Shown piece by piece: positions 7,364 to 14,092 of a DNA stretch of 21,103 nt (position 1 is the stretch's first letter; every line of letters begins with the position of its first letter). The translations under genes and the position numbers were made by a program. This DNA is from an uncultured Actinomycetes bacterium (GTDB lineage: Bacteria > Actinomycetota > Thermoleophilia > Solirubrobacterales > Solirubrobacteraceae): NCBI GenBank assembly GCA_937888775.1, contig CALAQT010000540.1, positions 1 to 21,103 on the forward strand, given 5' to 3'. Under the pieces are notes generated by a model. That model was not told the origin of the DNA and did not search any database. It saw only the letters and a program-made list of their open reading frames with translations.

Positions 7364-8958
7364 TCGCCGGTCGTAGTCGCACCGCTGGACACGGCGCCAC
7401 CCAGGTACAGCGCGCCGATCTCCGGATGCTCGAGCACCTCACGCCCGGAGCCGGTCAGGCGAACGATGCCGTTCTCCAGCACGACGCCGTGGGTGCTCAG
7501 CCTCAGTCCCGCCCGTGCGTTCTGCTCCACGAGCAGGATCGTCTTGCCCTGCTGGTTCATCAGCTCGATCATCGAGAAGACCATCTGGCGCGTCTGTGGG
7601 TCAAGGCCCATCGAAGGCTCGTCGAGCATGATCAGCGTCGGGTCGAGCATCAGGCAGCGGGCGAACTCCACCAGGCGCTGCTGGCCGCCGGACAGGCTCC
7701 CGGCCTTCTCGTCGGCCCGGTCGCGCACGATGGGGTAGAGCTCCTCCACCGCCGTGCGCCGCGTATGCACGAGCGATCGGTCCTTGACCGTGAAAGCGCC
7801 CATCTCTACGTTCTCACGCACGGTCATCTCGGGGAACAGGCTGTGCGCCTGCGGTATCTGAGCGATGCCCTTGGCCAGGATCTGCTTCGGCGTCATGCCG
7901 GAGACGACCTCGTCATCGAAGCGGATCTCGCCCTGGCGCGGGCGCAACAGGCCGCTGATCGTCGCCATCAGCGTCGACTTGCCGGCGCCGTTGGGTCCGA
8001 CCACGCAGGTGATGCCACCGCGCGGCACGTTGAGCGTGACCCGCTTGAGAATGTCGCCGCCGCCGTACCCGGCGGTGATCCCCCGCAGCTGCAGCAGCGC
8101 CTGAGAATCGCCGAGCTTCTCCCGCGGCGCATTGCGCACCGGCATCACCACAACCCTGGCGCCGCCGTGATGCGTCGCCTCCTCGGCGAGCTCGAGTTGG
8201 GTGGAGGGATCGTCCTCGCCGCCGAGGTAGGCGTCAAGCACCGCCGGGCTGGTCCGCACCTCCGCAGGCGTGCCCGAGACGAGCGCCGTGCCCTGGCTGA
8301 GGACGGTGATGCGCGAGCACAGGCCCATCACGAACTCCATGTTGTGCTCGACGACGAGGATCGTCTTACCCGCCTTGTTGAGCTCCTTGATGCGGTCGCC
8401 GAGGTGGGCGATCAGGGTCGGATTGACGCCCCCGGCCGGTTCGTCGAGTAGCAGGATCGCCGGATCGGCCACCAACAGCGAAGCGAGCTCGAGCAGCTTG
8501 CGCTGACCGTAGGAAAGGTTGCCAGCCGGTTCATGGGCGAGCCGGGTGATCCCGACGAAGTCCAGCAGCTCCATCGCTCGGCGCTTCTCACTGGCCGAGC
8601 CGGCCAGCCGCATCACGCCGCGCAGCCAGCCTTCCTTTCGCTGGGTGGCGACGAGCATGTTCTCCAGCACGGTCAGCCGGGTGAACAGGCGCGTGAGCTG
8701 GAAGGTACGCCCGATCCCGAGCTTGAACACCCGGTCAGGCGGCGCGTTGGTGATCTCGGCGCCGCTGAAGTGGACCTGTCCCTGCTGAATGCGCTCGTAG
8801 CCGGTGATGATGTTGAACAGCGTCGTCTTGCCCGAGCCGTTGGGGCCGATTAGCCCGTTGATCTCACCTTCGCGGACCTCAAGGTTGCAGAGCGACAGCG
8901 CCTTGACGCCACCAAAGGACTTCGAGACGCGCTGGACGTCGATCAGGTTGCTCATCAT
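7360..8958 (-). CDS. livGF: Fused LivG-LivF: double ABC ATPase of a branched-chain amino acid-type importer
   Basis: One uninterrupted 532-residue frame starts at ATG 8958 (MMSNLIDVQRVSKSFGG), overlapping the livM stop by four bases. The frame stays open further upstream, but that part is antisense-like overlap with livM. The LivG half has Walker A GPNGSGKTT (38-46), signature LSYGQRKLLELA, Walker B ILLLDEPAGGVNP and switch VVEHN. After a hydrophilic linker of about 40 residues, the LivF half has Walker A GPNGAGKST (near 320), signature LSGGQQRLVEFA, Walker B LIMLDEPSMGLDP and the LivF-type LVEQNA switch. Usually these are two separate proteins. No stop codon separates them here. An internal ATG at 8145 with only a weak ribosome-binding site could also give separate LivF. 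Together with LivH and LivM this would power uptake of the ligand bound by LivK. Confidence 0.92.
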   Translation of the reverse strand: MMSNLIDVQRVSKSFGGVKALSLCNLEVREGEINGLIGPNGSGKTTLFNIITGYERIQQGQVHFSGAEITNAPPDRVFKLGIGRTFQLTRLFTRLTVLENMLVATQRKEGWLRGVMRLAGSASEKRRAMELLDFVGITRLAHEPAGNLSYGQRKLLELASLLVADPAILLLDEPAGGVNPTLIAHLGDRIKELNKAGKTILVVEHNMEFVMGLCSRITVLSQGTALVSGTPAEVRTSPAVLDAYLGGEDDPSTQLELAEEATHHGGARVVVMPVRNAPREKLGDSQALLQLRGITAGYGGGDILKRVTLNVPRGGITCVVGPNGAGKSTLMATISGLLRPRQGEIRFDDEVVSGMTPKQILAKGIAQIPQAHSLFPEMTVRENVEMGAFTVKDRSLVHTRRTAVEELYPIVRDRADEKAGSLSGGQQRLVEFARCLMLDPTLIMLDEPSMGLDPQTRQMVFSMIELMNQQGKTILLVEQNARAGLRLSTHGVVLENGIVRLTGSGREVLEHPEIGALYLGGAVSSGATTTGE

Positions 8959-10043
8959 GCCGCTCCCGCGACGCCGCTGGGGAGTTTTGCCTGACGCTCG
9001 TCTCCGGGGCTGGTGGAGCCGTTCATCCGACGCTTCTCCAGCCAGTGGGCGATGCCGGGGACGACGCCCCGCGGCAGCACCAGGATCACCGCCAAGAACA
9101 GGACGCCGTAGGCGATCAGGTAGATGCCGTTGCCCGAGAAGGTCTGGGTCAGATACTGCTGGAGGGACTCGAGCACGAACGCCCCCAGCAGCGGACCGAC
9201 GATCGTGCCCAGACCGCCGAGGAAGGCCATCAGTGCGAGGGAGACGTCGAACAGCGGGTCGAATCCGAACTGGGGGAAGATCTGGCCCAGGAAGTAGAAG
9301 TACAGGCCACCGACCATGCCGACCGGGATCGCGGAGATCACGAACGCGGTCAGCTTGACGCGCCGGGTCCTGACGCCGAGGCCGAGCGCGCGATCCTCGT
9401 CGTCGCGGATCGCCAGCAGCTGCAGCCCAAAACGCGAGCGGCGTACCGCCCACGAGACGACCACGGTGAGGATCAGGATCACCAGCGCCACGTAGTAGAA
9501 AGGCTGGTTGTAGTTGGCCGCCGAAAACGGGGCGATCGGCAGCAGGATCCCGGAGGTTCCCCCCGTGAAGCCAAGGTTGGTCGCGGCTAGCTGGAAGATG
9601 AAGAAGATCGCGATCGTGACCACCACGAACGTGTGCCGGCGCGTGCGCAGCGCGATTAGCCCGACCGGGATCGCGATCAGCCCGGCGACGATGCCGCCGA
9701 ACGGAAGCAGCGCGAACACCGGCCAGCCTCCGGCCACGTGCCAGTCCTGCGCGGCCAGCGCAACCGCATAGCCGCCGCAGCCGAAGAACACCGCGTGACC
9801 GAGCGCGAGATAGCCCGAGTAGCCGCTGAACATGTTCCACGACGAGGCGGCAACCATGAACACGAGGGTGAACACCGCGATTGACGTCGTCGAGGGGTCG
9901 GTGACCGCGAGCGGAAAGCCCGCGAACACCGCCAGCACGATGACGATCGCTCCGATGACCGCAATGCGCCGCCGCGGCGGCGGCGCGACGACGTCCGGTT
10001 GCGGGTCCGTCGCGACGTCCGGTTGCGAGTTGGTAACGCTCAT
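8955..10043 (-). CDS. livM: Branched-chain amino acid-type ABC permease LivM
   Basis: The protein has 362 residues. I chose ATG 10043 (MSVTNSQPDVATDPQP) because it overlaps the livH stop by four bases (ATGA); the longer in-frame start would lie inside livH. A Pro-rich cytoplasmic N-terminus of about 30 residues is followed by many hydrophobic segments. Family signatures are SWNMFSGYSGYLALGHAVFF, which fits the conserved LivM G-Y-x-S-L-G-H-A region, AIRDDEDRALGLGV, the cytoplasmic loop contacting the ATPase, and ALMAFLGGLGTIVGPLLGA. It forms the translocation channel with LivH. The 3' end overlaps livGF by four bases. Confidence 0.95.
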   Translation of the reverse strand: MSVTNSQPDVATDPQPDVVAPPPRRRIAVIGAIVIVLAVFAGFPLAVTDPSTTSIAVFTLVFMVAASSWNMFSGYSGYLALGHAVFFGCGGYAVALAAQDWHVAGGWPVFALLPFGGIVAGLIAIPVGLIALRTRRHTFVVVTIAIFFIFQLAATNLGFTGGTSGILLPIAPFSAANYNQPFYYVALVILILTVVVSWAVRRSRFGLQLLAIRDDEDRALGLGVRTRRVKLTAFVISAIPVGMVGGLYFYFLGQIFPQFGFDPLFDVSLALMAFLGGLGTIVGPLLGAFVLESLQQYLTQTFSGNGIYLIAYGVLFLAVILVLPRGVVPGIAHWLEKRRMNGSTSPGDERQAKLPSGVAGAA

Positions 10044-10924
10044 TGGGCACGCGCCGCCGTGCGGCCGAACAGCCCCTGGGGCCTGACCGAGAGCACGATC
10101 ACCAGCGCCGCGAAGTACACCAGTGGCGCCCACGTCGGCGACCAGGCGACCGCGACGACGTCATTGATCACCAGTAGGAAGATCGCCGCCGCCATCGCCC
10201 CGCCGATGCTCCCCATCCCGCCCAGGATCACGATCGCCAGCAGCCGTGAGATCAGGTCATAGCCGGTGTTGGGATTGAACGAGTTTGTGGCGCCGAACAC
10301 CATCCCGCCGACCGCGGTGACCGCCACGCCGATGCCAACCGAGATCGTGCGCACACGGTTGACATCGATGCCGATCAGGTCGGCGGCGGTCCGGTTCTGC
10401 AGCGACGCGCGCACCGCCCGACCGAACTGGGTGCGGTACAGGACGTAGTACAGGCCGATCAGCAGGGCGATCGCCAGCGCGAAGCCGATCAGGTAGATGT
10501 CTGGCAGGTAGAAGCCGAACACGTGCACCGAGGAGTTGACGTAGGACGCCTGCAGCTGCTGGTAGTCGACGCCGAAGATCGCCGTCAGGATCCCCTCGAT
10601 CACGATCGCCACCGCGTAGGTGATCAGGATCGACATCTGCGTCCGATCCTGGTCACGCAGCCGGCGCATGAAGCAGAACTCGATCGCCACCCCAAGCGCG
10701 AACATCAGCGGAACGGTGATCAGCAGCCCCGGCAGCAGGCCGATGCCGACGTGCACCGACAGCTCGTAGCTGAGGTACGCGCCGAGGATCACCATCACGC
10801 CCTGAGCGATGTTGATGATGTCCATGACGCCGAAGATCAGCGTCAGACCGGCGGCCATGAGCGCGTACACGCCGCCGGTCAAAACGCCATCGACGATCGC
10901 CTGCAGGAGGGCGGTTGACGACAT
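10040..10924 (-). CDS. livH: Branched-chain amino acid-type ABC permease LivH
   Basis: The protein has 294 residues and starts at ATG 10924, seven bases after the livK stop codon. It is nearly all hydrophobic. The conserved segments are LTGGVYALMAAGLTLIFGVM (N-terminus), INIAQGVMVILGAYLSY, and near the C-terminus AIVILGGMGSIGGAMAAA, all typical of LivH. The length is normal (about 290-310). It pairs with LivM as the inner-membrane channel of a HAAT-family importer. HAAT importers carry amino acids but also urea, amides and aromatic acids, so the substrate cannot be read from this protein. Confidence 0.95.
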   Translation of the reverse strand: MSSTALLQAIVDGVLTGGVYALMAAGLTLIFGVMDIINIAQGVMVILGAYLSYELSVHVGIGLLPGLLITVPLMFALGVAIEFCFMRRLRDQDRTQMSILITYAVAIVIEGILTAIFGVDYQQLQASYVNSSVHVFGFYLPDIYLIGFALAIALLIGLYYVLYRTQFGRAVRASLQNRTAADLIGIDVNRVRTISVGIGVAVTAVGGMVFGATNSFNPNTGYDLISRLLAIVILGGMGSIGGAMAAAIFLLVINDVVAVAWSPTWAPLVYFAALVIVLSVRPQGLFGRTAARAQ

Positions 10925-10930
10925 TGGGCT

Positions 10931-12184
10931 CTAGCCCTGCCAGGCCGGCTTCGGGTAGAGCGGCGGGTGCGAGCCCGTGGTCGCGGTGGGAATCGACTGG
11001 ACCAGCGTCCCGTTCTGCCACTGGAACGTCAGCGTCTTCTGGGACGTGTTCTCGCCGAGCGGGTCGAACTTCACCGGGCCCTGGACGCTGTTGAGCGTAA
11101 CGCCGCTGTGCAGGTAGGCGATGATCTTCTGGTTGTCGAAGCCGTGCGTCGCCTGCACCGCCTGGGCGATCACCTGTCCGACCGAGTAGGCCTCGGCGAC
11201 GTCGGCGTTGACGTCCGACGGCGTGCCGCCGTACTTGGCGATGTACTCCTTGACCATCTGCTGGCTGTCGGCCTTCTGGAAGCCACCGAACCAGCCGTTG
11301 GGGACGAAGATCCCGTTCTCGTTGCCGACGCCGACGGCCTTGACGAACGGAGCGCCCTGGTCCGGACCCGCGGTGGCGATGAACGCCTTGGGGTTGTAGT
11401 GCTGCTGGACGAACGCGTGCGTGAACGCCGATACGGTCGGGACATCGACCGAGCCGAGCACGACGACATCGGCGTGGGTCGAGGCCACCTGGCCGGCGAT
11501 CGCCGTGTAGTCGGTGACCTCCTCGGGGAACACCTTCGAGAGCACGGTCTTGACCCCGGCCGCCTGCATGATCTTCTGTGCGAGCGGGAGCTGCGGCTGG
11601 GTGAACGGATCGTTGACGGTCGCGTAGGCGGCGGTCTTGGGCCGCTGGGAGGCCGGCAGCGAGGCCACCCACTGCGCGAATGTCACGAGGTTGTTCTTGA
11701 TCGGGATCGAGACGTCGAAGACGTTCTTCAGCCCGTTGCCGAACACGGAGGGAGCACCGCCCGCCCCCTCGACGAACGCGTAGCCGTAGCGCGAGGCGAT
11801 GCGCGCCGCGGGGACCGTCAGCAGGCTCGAGAACGGACCGAACACGAGTTGATCCTTGTTGGAGCCGATCAGCTTCTCGTAGTTGCTGACCACCTGCGCC
11901 GGGCTCGAGGCGTCAGACACCACGTCGAGCTTGAGCTTGTGCCCGAGCAGACCGCCGGCGCGGTTTTGGTCGGCCACCCACAGCTGATAGCCGCGCTCGA
12001 ACGCCTGACCGTCAGCCGCAAAGTCGCCCGAGAGCGACAACGACGTTCCGATCGTAATCGGACCCGAACCACTCCCGCCGCCTCCCCCGCTGCTGCTGCT
12101 GCTGCTCGAACTGCCGCACGCAGCGAGCAGGGTCACGGCGGCCAGGACGCACCCAGCCCTCAAAAACTTGGGAAAGCTCCTCAT
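10931..12184 (-). CDS. livK: Extracellular ligand-binding lipoprotein LivK-like, first gene of the operon
   Basis: The protein has 417 residues and starts at ATG 12184, with a GGAGGGAGACGGAG ribosome-binding region immediately upstream. The N-terminus is a lipoprotein signal peptide (FLRAGCVLAAVTLLAAC) with the lipobox LAAC, so the mature protein is anchored through Cys23. A Ser/Gly-rich tether of about 20 residues follows, then the type-I periplasmic binding fold: ITIGTSLSLSGDFAADGQA, LGHKLKLDVVSDASSPAQVV and LVFGPFSSLLTVPAA. This is the Peripla_BP_6/LivK family. The first-gene position and promoter make it the most strongly expressed member. The ligand is unknown; the operon enzymes suggest an aromatic or N-heterocyclic compound more than leucine. 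Confidence 0.94.
   Translation of the reverse strand: MRSFPKFLRAGCVLAAVTLLAACGSSSSSSSSGGGGGSGSGPITIGTSLSLSGDFAADGQAFERGYQLWVADQNRAGGLLGHKLKLDVVSDASSPAQVVSNYEKLIGSNKDQLVFGPFSSLLTVPAARIASRYGYAFVEGAGGAPSVFGNGLKNVFDVSIPIKNNLVTFAQWVASLPASQRPKTAAYATVNDPFTQPQLPLAQKIMQAAGVKTVLSKVFPEEVTDYTAIAGQVASTHADVVVLGSVDVPTVSAFTHAFVQQHYNPKAFIATAGPDQGAPFVKAVGVGNENGIFVPNGWFGGFQKADSQQMVKEYIAKYGGTPSDVNADVAEAYSVGQVIAQAVQATHGFDNQKIIAYLHSGVTLNSVQGPVKFDPLGENTSQKTLTFQWQNGTLVQSIPTATTGSHPPLYPKPAWQG
12089..12106 (-). repeat. Trinucleotide microsatellite (AGC)6 in livK
   Basis: Six perfect GCT repeats on the plus strand (AGC on the coding strand) encode part of the Ser run right after the lipobox Cys of LivK. Slippage would change the tether length without breaking the frame. 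Confidence 0.85.
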
Positions 12185-12240
12185 CTCCGTCTCCCTCCGC
12201 TCCTACGTGATGGCAGCTGATCCGGTCTCCATCACGTTGT

Positions 12241-12254
12241 TGCAATCGTTTGCA
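12241..12254. promoter_or_regulatory. LacI-type operator O1 at the livK transcription start
   Basis: TGCAATCGTTTGCA is an almost perfect palindrome with a central CG and matches the LacI/GalR operator pattern TGnAAnCGnTTnCA. It begins about five bases downstream of the predicted -10 box, so it would cover the start of transcription, the classic place for repression. A copy with 12/14 identity lies at 5701-5714 upstream of the lacI gene in the same operon. A weaker 11/14 relative of its reverse complement, without the central CG, lies at 12291-12304 beyond the -35 box. Confidence 0.72.
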
Positions 12255-12258
12255 GTGC

Positions 12259-12288
12259 AAGATACCCGCGTTGCGCTGCAGCTGTCAA
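12259..12288 (-). promoter_or_regulatory. Promoter of the livK-to-cox operon
   Basis: On the minus strand a perfect TTGACA (12288-12283) is separated by 18 bases from TATCTT (12264-12259), which fits 4/6 of the -10 consensus with the key T, A and final T. Transcription would start near 12252 and give a leader of about 68 bases before the livK ATG. It is the best sigma-70-type promoter on this side, and the operator O1 overlaps its start. Confidence 0.65.
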
Positions 12289-12358
12289 CCTGCAAACCCG
12301 TGCAGCGCGGGTCGATCAGCCAGAGAATGGCGATACCGCGGCGGCGCCACCAAGCCGA

Positions 12359-12364
12359 TACGCT
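12359..12364 (+). promoter_or_regulatory. Possible -10 box (TACGCT) of a leaderless promoter
   Basis: TACGCT ends six bases before GTG 12371, the spacing at which the start codon itself would be the first transcribed base. No -35 is evident. It is one of four plus-strand genes here with the same layout. Confidence 0.3.
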
Positions 12365-12370
12365 GCTTTG

Positions 12371-13252
12371 GTGGCCACCCCGGTGGTGATCCTGTTGCTC
12401 GCCTGGGCGAGCCTGCTGGCCGTGTTCCTGGCCTTCGGGCTCGGGCTGAGCCGGGTCGCCTCCCACGCCGATCACAGCGCGGGCCGCGCATGGCGGGCTC
12501 TGCTGCTCAGCCGGCTGGCGCGACGTCGCGGAGACCGCCGCCAGGATGATCGCCGGCGGCGTACCGCGCCGATCGCTCATGAGCGGCGGGACGCCGAGCG
12601 CCGACTCGCCGAGCGCCGTGCCGAACCGGTCACGGTCGACCCGCCGACCGCCGACCGCGGCCTAGCTAGAGCTCGTCGGCCCCGATCAGACCGTGCCCTG
12701 AGCCGGTTCGGGGGCCTTAACCGCGGCCGCCCGTGTCCGCAACGGCCACGGGCGGTGCTTGGGCTGCGAGGCTGGATCCCGCAGGGATCCGGCCTCGCAG
12801 GTCCGTTACGCCGAACGAGGGGTGCGCGCGATCACGAACGTGTTCTTGGGCGCGGTGAGCACGATCACCCGCTGACCGTCCTTGACGTTGGACAGCGTGC
12901 TCTTCTGACCGTTGTCGCGGACACGAGCGTTGGCCGGAATCGTAAGTGTGACGGTCTTGTAGGTGGCCTTGGCGGTCCCCTCGACCATCGTCAGCTGCTG
13001 ACCGCTGATCGACTGCACCGTCCCGCGCTCGAAGGTCACCGTCTTGAACCCCTGCTTGGTGCGGATGACGATGCTGCCCTCAACGGCTCGCCGCTCCCAA
13101 CGGCGCGGGCCGTGGACGCGTCCGGTATGGGCCCTGCTCGCCGTCGTAGGGCTCGTCGAGGCTCCGGCGCTCGCGATCGCGCTGGCGCCGGCTCCGATCA
13201 CCGCGCAGGTGACGGCGACGATCAGGATCCTGGAGTGTCTGCTCATGAATGA
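12371..13252 (+). CDS. Putative small membrane protein, 3' end uncertain
   Basis: I do not recognise this gene. The frame from GTG 12371 opens with one hydrophobic helix (ILLLAWASLLAVFLAFGLGL, about 7-26), followed by a very basic Arg-rich stretch to about residue 95. Codon use there is strongly GC at third positions, as in true genes of this window. After about base 12660 that bias fades, with codons such as CTA, GCT, AGA and TCA. The open frame then passes through two strong hairpins and runs antisense through most of the secreted-protein gene at 12806-13255. The real gene therefore probably ends near 12660-12720, perhaps through a frameshift (stop codons lie in the other frames at 12663, 12667 and 12718). 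There is no ribosome-binding site. A TACGCT box six bases before the GTG suggests a leaderless start. It diverges from livK. Confidence 0.4.
   Translation: MATPVVILLLAWASLLAVFLAFGLGLSRVASHADHSAGRAWRALLLSRLARRRGDRRQDDRRRRTAPIAHERRDAERRLAERRAEPVTVDPPTADRGLARARRPRSDRALSRFGGLNRGRPCPQRPRAVLGLRGWIPQGSGLAGPLRRTRGARDHERVLGRGEHDHPLTVLDVGQRALLTVVADTSVGRNRKCDGLVGGLGGPLDHRQLLTADRLHRPALEGHRLEPLLGADDDAALNGSPLPTARAVDASGMGPARRRRARRGSGARDRAGAGSDHRAGDGDDQDPGVSAHE
12727..12755. terminator. Hairpin, 9-bp stem, candidate terminator
   Basis: CCGCCCGTG (12727-12735) pairs perfectly with CACGGGCGG (12747-12755) around an 11-base loop. It lies downstream of the minus-strand secreted-protein gene (stop at 12806) and near the probable end of the plus-strand gene from 12371. 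There is no T-tract on either side, so it may be a U-less terminator of the kind proposed for high-GC actinobacteria. Confidence 0.5.
12764..12800. terminator. Very strong 17-bp hairpin, candidate bidirectional terminator
   Basis: CTGCGAGGC (12764-12772) pairs with GCCTCGCAG (12792-12800), and inside it GGATCCC (12774-12780) pairs with GGGATCC (12784-12790) around a three-base GCA loop. With a T/G wobble between the two blocks this is a nearly continuous 17-bp stem. It begins five bases past the stop codon of the secreted-protein gene on the minus strand. No T-tract follows. Confidence 0.6.
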
Positions 13253-13255
13253 CAT
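12806..13255 (-). CDS. Secreted or membrane-anchored DUF5666-like protein
   Basis: The protein has 149 residues. I chose ATG 13255 because a GAGG ribosome-binding site (13264-13267) lies eight bases upstream; a second ATG at 13246 is less well placed. The N-terminus is a signal sequence or anchor (SRHSRILIVAVTCAVIGAG, then Ala/Ser-rich). After a basic spacer, the C-terminal 95 residues look like a small beta-rich domain, with GSIVIRTKQGFKTVTFERG, VQSISGQQLTMVEGTAKA and VTLTIPANARVRDNG ending in DGQRVIVLT. This pattern resembles DUF5666, a domain of unknown function in exported proteins; I assign it from memory of the pattern. It is transcribed divergently from the response regulator (137 bases between starts) and is followed by two hairpins, so it may be a target of that two-component system. 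Confidence 0.78.
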   Translation of the reverse strand: MSFMSRHSRILIVAVTCAVIGAGASAIASAGASTSPTTASRAHTGRVHGPRRWERRAVEGSIVIRTKQGFKTVTFERGTVQSISGQQLTMVEGTAKATYKTVTLTIPANARVRDNGQKSTLSNVKDGQRVIVLTAPKNTFVIARTPRSA

Positions 13256-13324
13256 CTGATTTACCTCGGTTCGGGTTGCCTTTGCGGTGCCGGTTGCACT
13301 GTCGCTCCGGCCTGAAAGCAACGT

Positions 13325-13341
13325 GTCAGCCGAACGTCAGC
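13325..13341. promoter_or_regulatory. Direct repeat GTCAGC, 11-bp period, possible response-regulator site
   Basis: GTCAGC occurs at 13325-13330 and again at 13336-13341. An 11-base spacing puts the copies about one helical turn apart, as with OmpR/PhoB-type sites. They lie between the divergent secreted-protein and response-regulator genes. Evidence is spacing and location only. Confidence 0.25.
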
Positions 13342-13380
13342 TGCGTGTAAAGCCGGCGCTCGGGTGGGGCGCACCGCACC

Positions 13381-13386
13381 TACGAT
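13381..13386 (+). promoter_or_regulatory. Possible -10 box (TACGAT) of the response-regulator gene, leaderless
   Basis: TACGAT matches 4/6 of the -10 consensus and ends six bases before ATG 13393, which would make the ATG the first transcribed base. No ribosome-binding site is seen before this ATG, consistent with a leaderless mRNA. A -35 box is not obvious. Confidence 0.4.
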
Positions 13387-13392
13387 GTCGGC

Positions 13393-14055
13393 ATGGGCGT
13401 AACGATCATGGTGGTCGAGGACGAGCCGAACATCGGTGCGCTGGTCCGCACCTACCTGCAGCGTGCCGGCTATGAAACGCTGTGGGTGCGCTCCGGCGAG
13501 GAGGCCCTGGCCGAACTGCGCCGCCATCCCGTGAAGCTGGTCGTGCTCGATATCGGGTTGCCCGGCATCGACGGCTTTGAGGTGTGCCGGCGGATCGGCG
13601 GCCGGGTCCCGGTGATCATGCTCACCGCGCGTGACGAGGAGCCCGACCGGGTGGCCGGCCTGGAGGTGGGCGCCGACGACTACGTCTCGAAGCCGTTCTC
13701 GCCCCGCGAACTGACCGCGCGCGTCAAGGCGGTGCTGCGCAGATCCGTCGCGCAGCCCTCCCCGGCCGACGTCAGCTCGCTGGGGCCCATCACCCTGCTG
13801 CGCGCCGCGCGGGAGGTGCGGGTCGACGGTCGTGAGGTCGAGTTGACCCAGCGTGAGTTCGACCTGCTCGAATACCTGGTCCGCCATGCCGGCCAGGTGG
13901 TCAGCCGAGACCAGTTGCTGGAGTCGGTCTGGGGGTTCCTCTCACCCGGCGAGACGCGCACCGTCGAGGTACATGTCGCCCAACTGCGTAAGAAGCTTGG
14001 GCATCCCGAGCTGATCAGAACGGTCCGCGGGCTCGGCTACAAGGCCAGCGAATGA
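13393..14055 (+). CDS. OmpR/PhoB-family two-component response regulator
   Basis: The protein has 220 residues. The receiver domain (1 to about 118) shows the acidic pair EDE (9-11), the phosphorylated Asp53 in VVLDIGLPG, Thr79 in IMLTARDEE and Lys100 in VSKPFSP. The C-terminal winged-helix domain (about 130-220) carries VELTQREFDLLEYLVRHAG, the recognition-helix segment ETRTVEVHVAQLRKKLG and the terminal wing IRTVRGLGYK. All key residues are present. It is followed after 37 bases by a histidine kinase, so the two form a signalling pair. It probably activates genes in response to an envelope signal. The divergent exported protein at 12806-13255 is a candidate target. Confidence 0.95.
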   Translation: MGVTIMVVEDEPNIGALVRTYLQRAGYETLWVRSGEEALAELRRHPVKLVVLDIGLPGIDGFEVCRRIGGRVPVIMLTARDEEPDRVAGLEVGADDYVSKPFSPRELTARVKAVLRRSVAQPSPADVSSLGPITLLRAAREVRVDGREVELTQREFDLLEYLVRHAGQVVSRDQLLESVWGFLSPGETRTVEVHVAQLRKKLGHPELIRTVRGLGYKASE

Positions 14056-14092
14056 CCGTGCACGAGCGCGCGCATGGGGACAGCGCCGAGGC

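Noticed and set aside
8959..10050. N-terminal extension of the livGF frame through livM
   Set aside because: The extra 364 residues are Arg/Pro/Gly-rich and overlap livM in another frame; the ATGA junction at 8955-8958 marks the real start.
10967..12220. Plus-strand open frame of 417 codons opposite livK
   Set aside because: Exact antisense shadow of the lipoprotein gene; composition is Arg/Asp/Leu-rich and shows no domain.
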